DNA of 64,000 bases. Origin: Paracoccaceae bacterium. GTDB lineage: Bacteria > Pseudomonadota > Alphaproteobacteria > Rhodobacterales > Rhodobacteraceae. Made by a program: the position numbers and the translations under genes. Location: contig CACKSH010000008.1 of NCBI GenBank assembly GCA_902602765.1, positions 1-64,000 of the forward strand. Direction: 5' to 3'. Shown in pieces: positions 63,344-64,000 of the stretch. Each line of letters opens with the position of its first letter. Position 1 is the stretch's first letter. The notes below the pieces were generated by a model. It was not told where the DNA came from and made no database searches. It worked only from the letters and a program-made list of their open reading frames with translations.

Positions 63344-64000
63344 ATGAGTGAAAAGATCGAATTTGTACTTGATGGTGAGACTGTATATGCCGAAAAAGGT
63401 CTATCAATTTGGGAAGTTGCAAATGGACAAGGCCTGAAAATACCGCATTTATGCCACAAGCCCAAGCCAGGATATCGGCCGGATGGAAACTGTAGGGCGT
63501 GCATGGTTGAAATAGAGGGCGAAAGGACACTAGCCGCTTCATGTATAAGAGAGCCACAACCCGGAATGGTGGTCAATTCTGCGACCCAGCGCGCTGAAGC
63601 CGCTAGAAAAATGGTGATCGAAATGCTTGTCACCGACCAGCCTCAAAGAGAAGTAGCGCATGATAAATCTAGCCATTTCTGGGATATGGTTGAATTAAAC
63701 GATGTTCATGAAAGTAGATTGCCAAGGCTAGAGCAGGATTGCGTTCCAATTTTGGATGACTCTCATGTCGCAATGTCTGTAAGTCTCGATGCATGCATTC
63801 AATGCGGATTGTGTGTGCGCGCTTGCCGAGAAGTTCAAGTAAATGATGTAATTGGAATGTCAGGGCGTGGTCACAACTCTTACCCAACATTTGATATGGC
63901 AGATCCTATGGGTTCTTCAACATGTGTTGGCTGTGGAGAGTGCGTTCAGGCCTGTCCTACAGGTGCCTTGATGCCGTCTTCTGTTGTTGATGCGGGGCAA
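63344..64000 (+). CDS. formate dehydrogenase alpha subunit (FdsA), 5' part only
   Basis: The frame is open to the window edge (219 codons seen; homologues have about 920), so only the iron-sulfur N-terminus is visible. It has a ferredoxin-like [2Fe-2S] domain, HLCHKPKPGYRPDGNCRACMVE and SCIREPQPG, followed by two [4Fe-4S] motifs, CIQCGLCVRACREVQ and CVGCGECVQACPTGAL. This order is that of FdsA/NuoG-type formate dehydrogenases, whose later part binds the molybdopterin cofactor and oxidises formate. It starts three bases after the fused gamma-beta gene. Accessory genes fdhD and fdsD are expected beyond the edge. Confidence 0.93.
   Translation, partial: MSEKIEFVLDGETVYAEKGLSIWEVANGQGLKIPHLCHKPKPGYRPDGNCRACMVEIEGERTLAASCIREPQPGMVVNSATQRAEAARKMVIEMLVTDQPQREVAHDKSSHFWDMVELNDVHESRLPRLEQDCVPILDDSHVAMSVSLDACIQCGLCVRACREVQVNDVIGMSGRGHNSYPTFDMADPMGSSTCVGCGECVQACPTGALMPSSVVDAGQ

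Noticed and set aside
62971-63633. 220-codon minus-strand frame across the fds genes
   Set aside because: It is antisense to FdsB and FdsA coding sequence with intact iron-sulfur motifs, and its product is low-complexity Ser/Pro-rich sequence.

Overview
The window reads as chromosome of an AT-rich (roughly 40% G+C by eye) marine alphaproteobacterium of the Rhodobacterales (Roseobacter/Rhodobacteraceae type). This rests on gene neighbourhoods I recognise from that group: small ORF-murA-DUF2948-hisD-UPF0262-LMW phosphatase, TauE with its TIGR02186 partner, Hsp20 with DUF1150, UbiK-YbjN-proC-CsaA, an RpoHII-type sigma factor, pufLM reaction-centre genes and a fused FdsG-FdsB formate dehydrogenase subunit. 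Placement below family is not possible from this sequence alone. The DNA is gene-dense, with many 1-8 bp overlaps and several TTG/GTG starts. I see no insertion sequence, prophage, CRISPR array, integrase or rRNA operon.

Layout. 0-4.6 kb: tRNA-Thr, then a plus-strand wall/histidine block. 4.6-21.5 kb, all minus strand: a PLP enzyme, a TIGR02186/TauE pair, a BMP-type (nucleoside-like) ABC importer with a terminator between its binding-protein gene and the rest, rimI-tsaB, an Nfu scaffold gene behind a perfect Irr-box-like palindrome, a universal stress protein, trpS, murJ, glnD and an LpoA-like lipoprotein. 21.5-31.8 kb, plus strand: rsmI, gshB, an rpoHII gene with a candidate sigma-E promoter, coaBC-dut-moeB-M3 peptidase, and groESL under a CIRCE element plus an RpoH-like promoter. 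31.8-43.3 kb, mixed: purEK, hsp20, trxB/lrp, pgeF-midA, ubiK-ybjN-proC-csaA and a hydroxyacid dehydrogenase, tdk, apt. 43.5-56.5 kb: SulP transporter, argDF, truA, hrpB, meaB, rpmB, a His-tailed copper chaperone, DUF2177, an inositol phosphatase and a rhomboid protease.

56.9-64 kb is the most distinctive part. A pseudoazurin gene faces puhC, which is followed by two adjacent TGT-N12-ACA (PpsR/CrtJ-type) boxes and a compact pufL-pufM-pufX-like operon ending in a clear terminator. The light-harvesting-1 genes pufB and pufA, normally just upstream of pufL, are absent, and no bch, crt or other puh gene is in the window. The cell therefore looks like an aerobic anoxygenic phototroph whose photosynthesis genes are dispersed. 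The window ends in a LysR regulator and an NAD-dependent formate dehydrogenase operon that runs off the right edge.

How the parts may connect (inference): phototrophy with bacteriochlorophyll makes singlet oxygen, and in Rhodobacter the RpoE/ChrR to RpoHII cascade answers it. The rpoHII gene here carries a candidate RpoE promoter, and DUF2177 a weaker one. Iron supply (Irr box at nfu), copper handling (PCuAC, pseudoazurin) and protein folding (CIRCE and RpoH promoters) are the other regulatory themes readable from the DNA.
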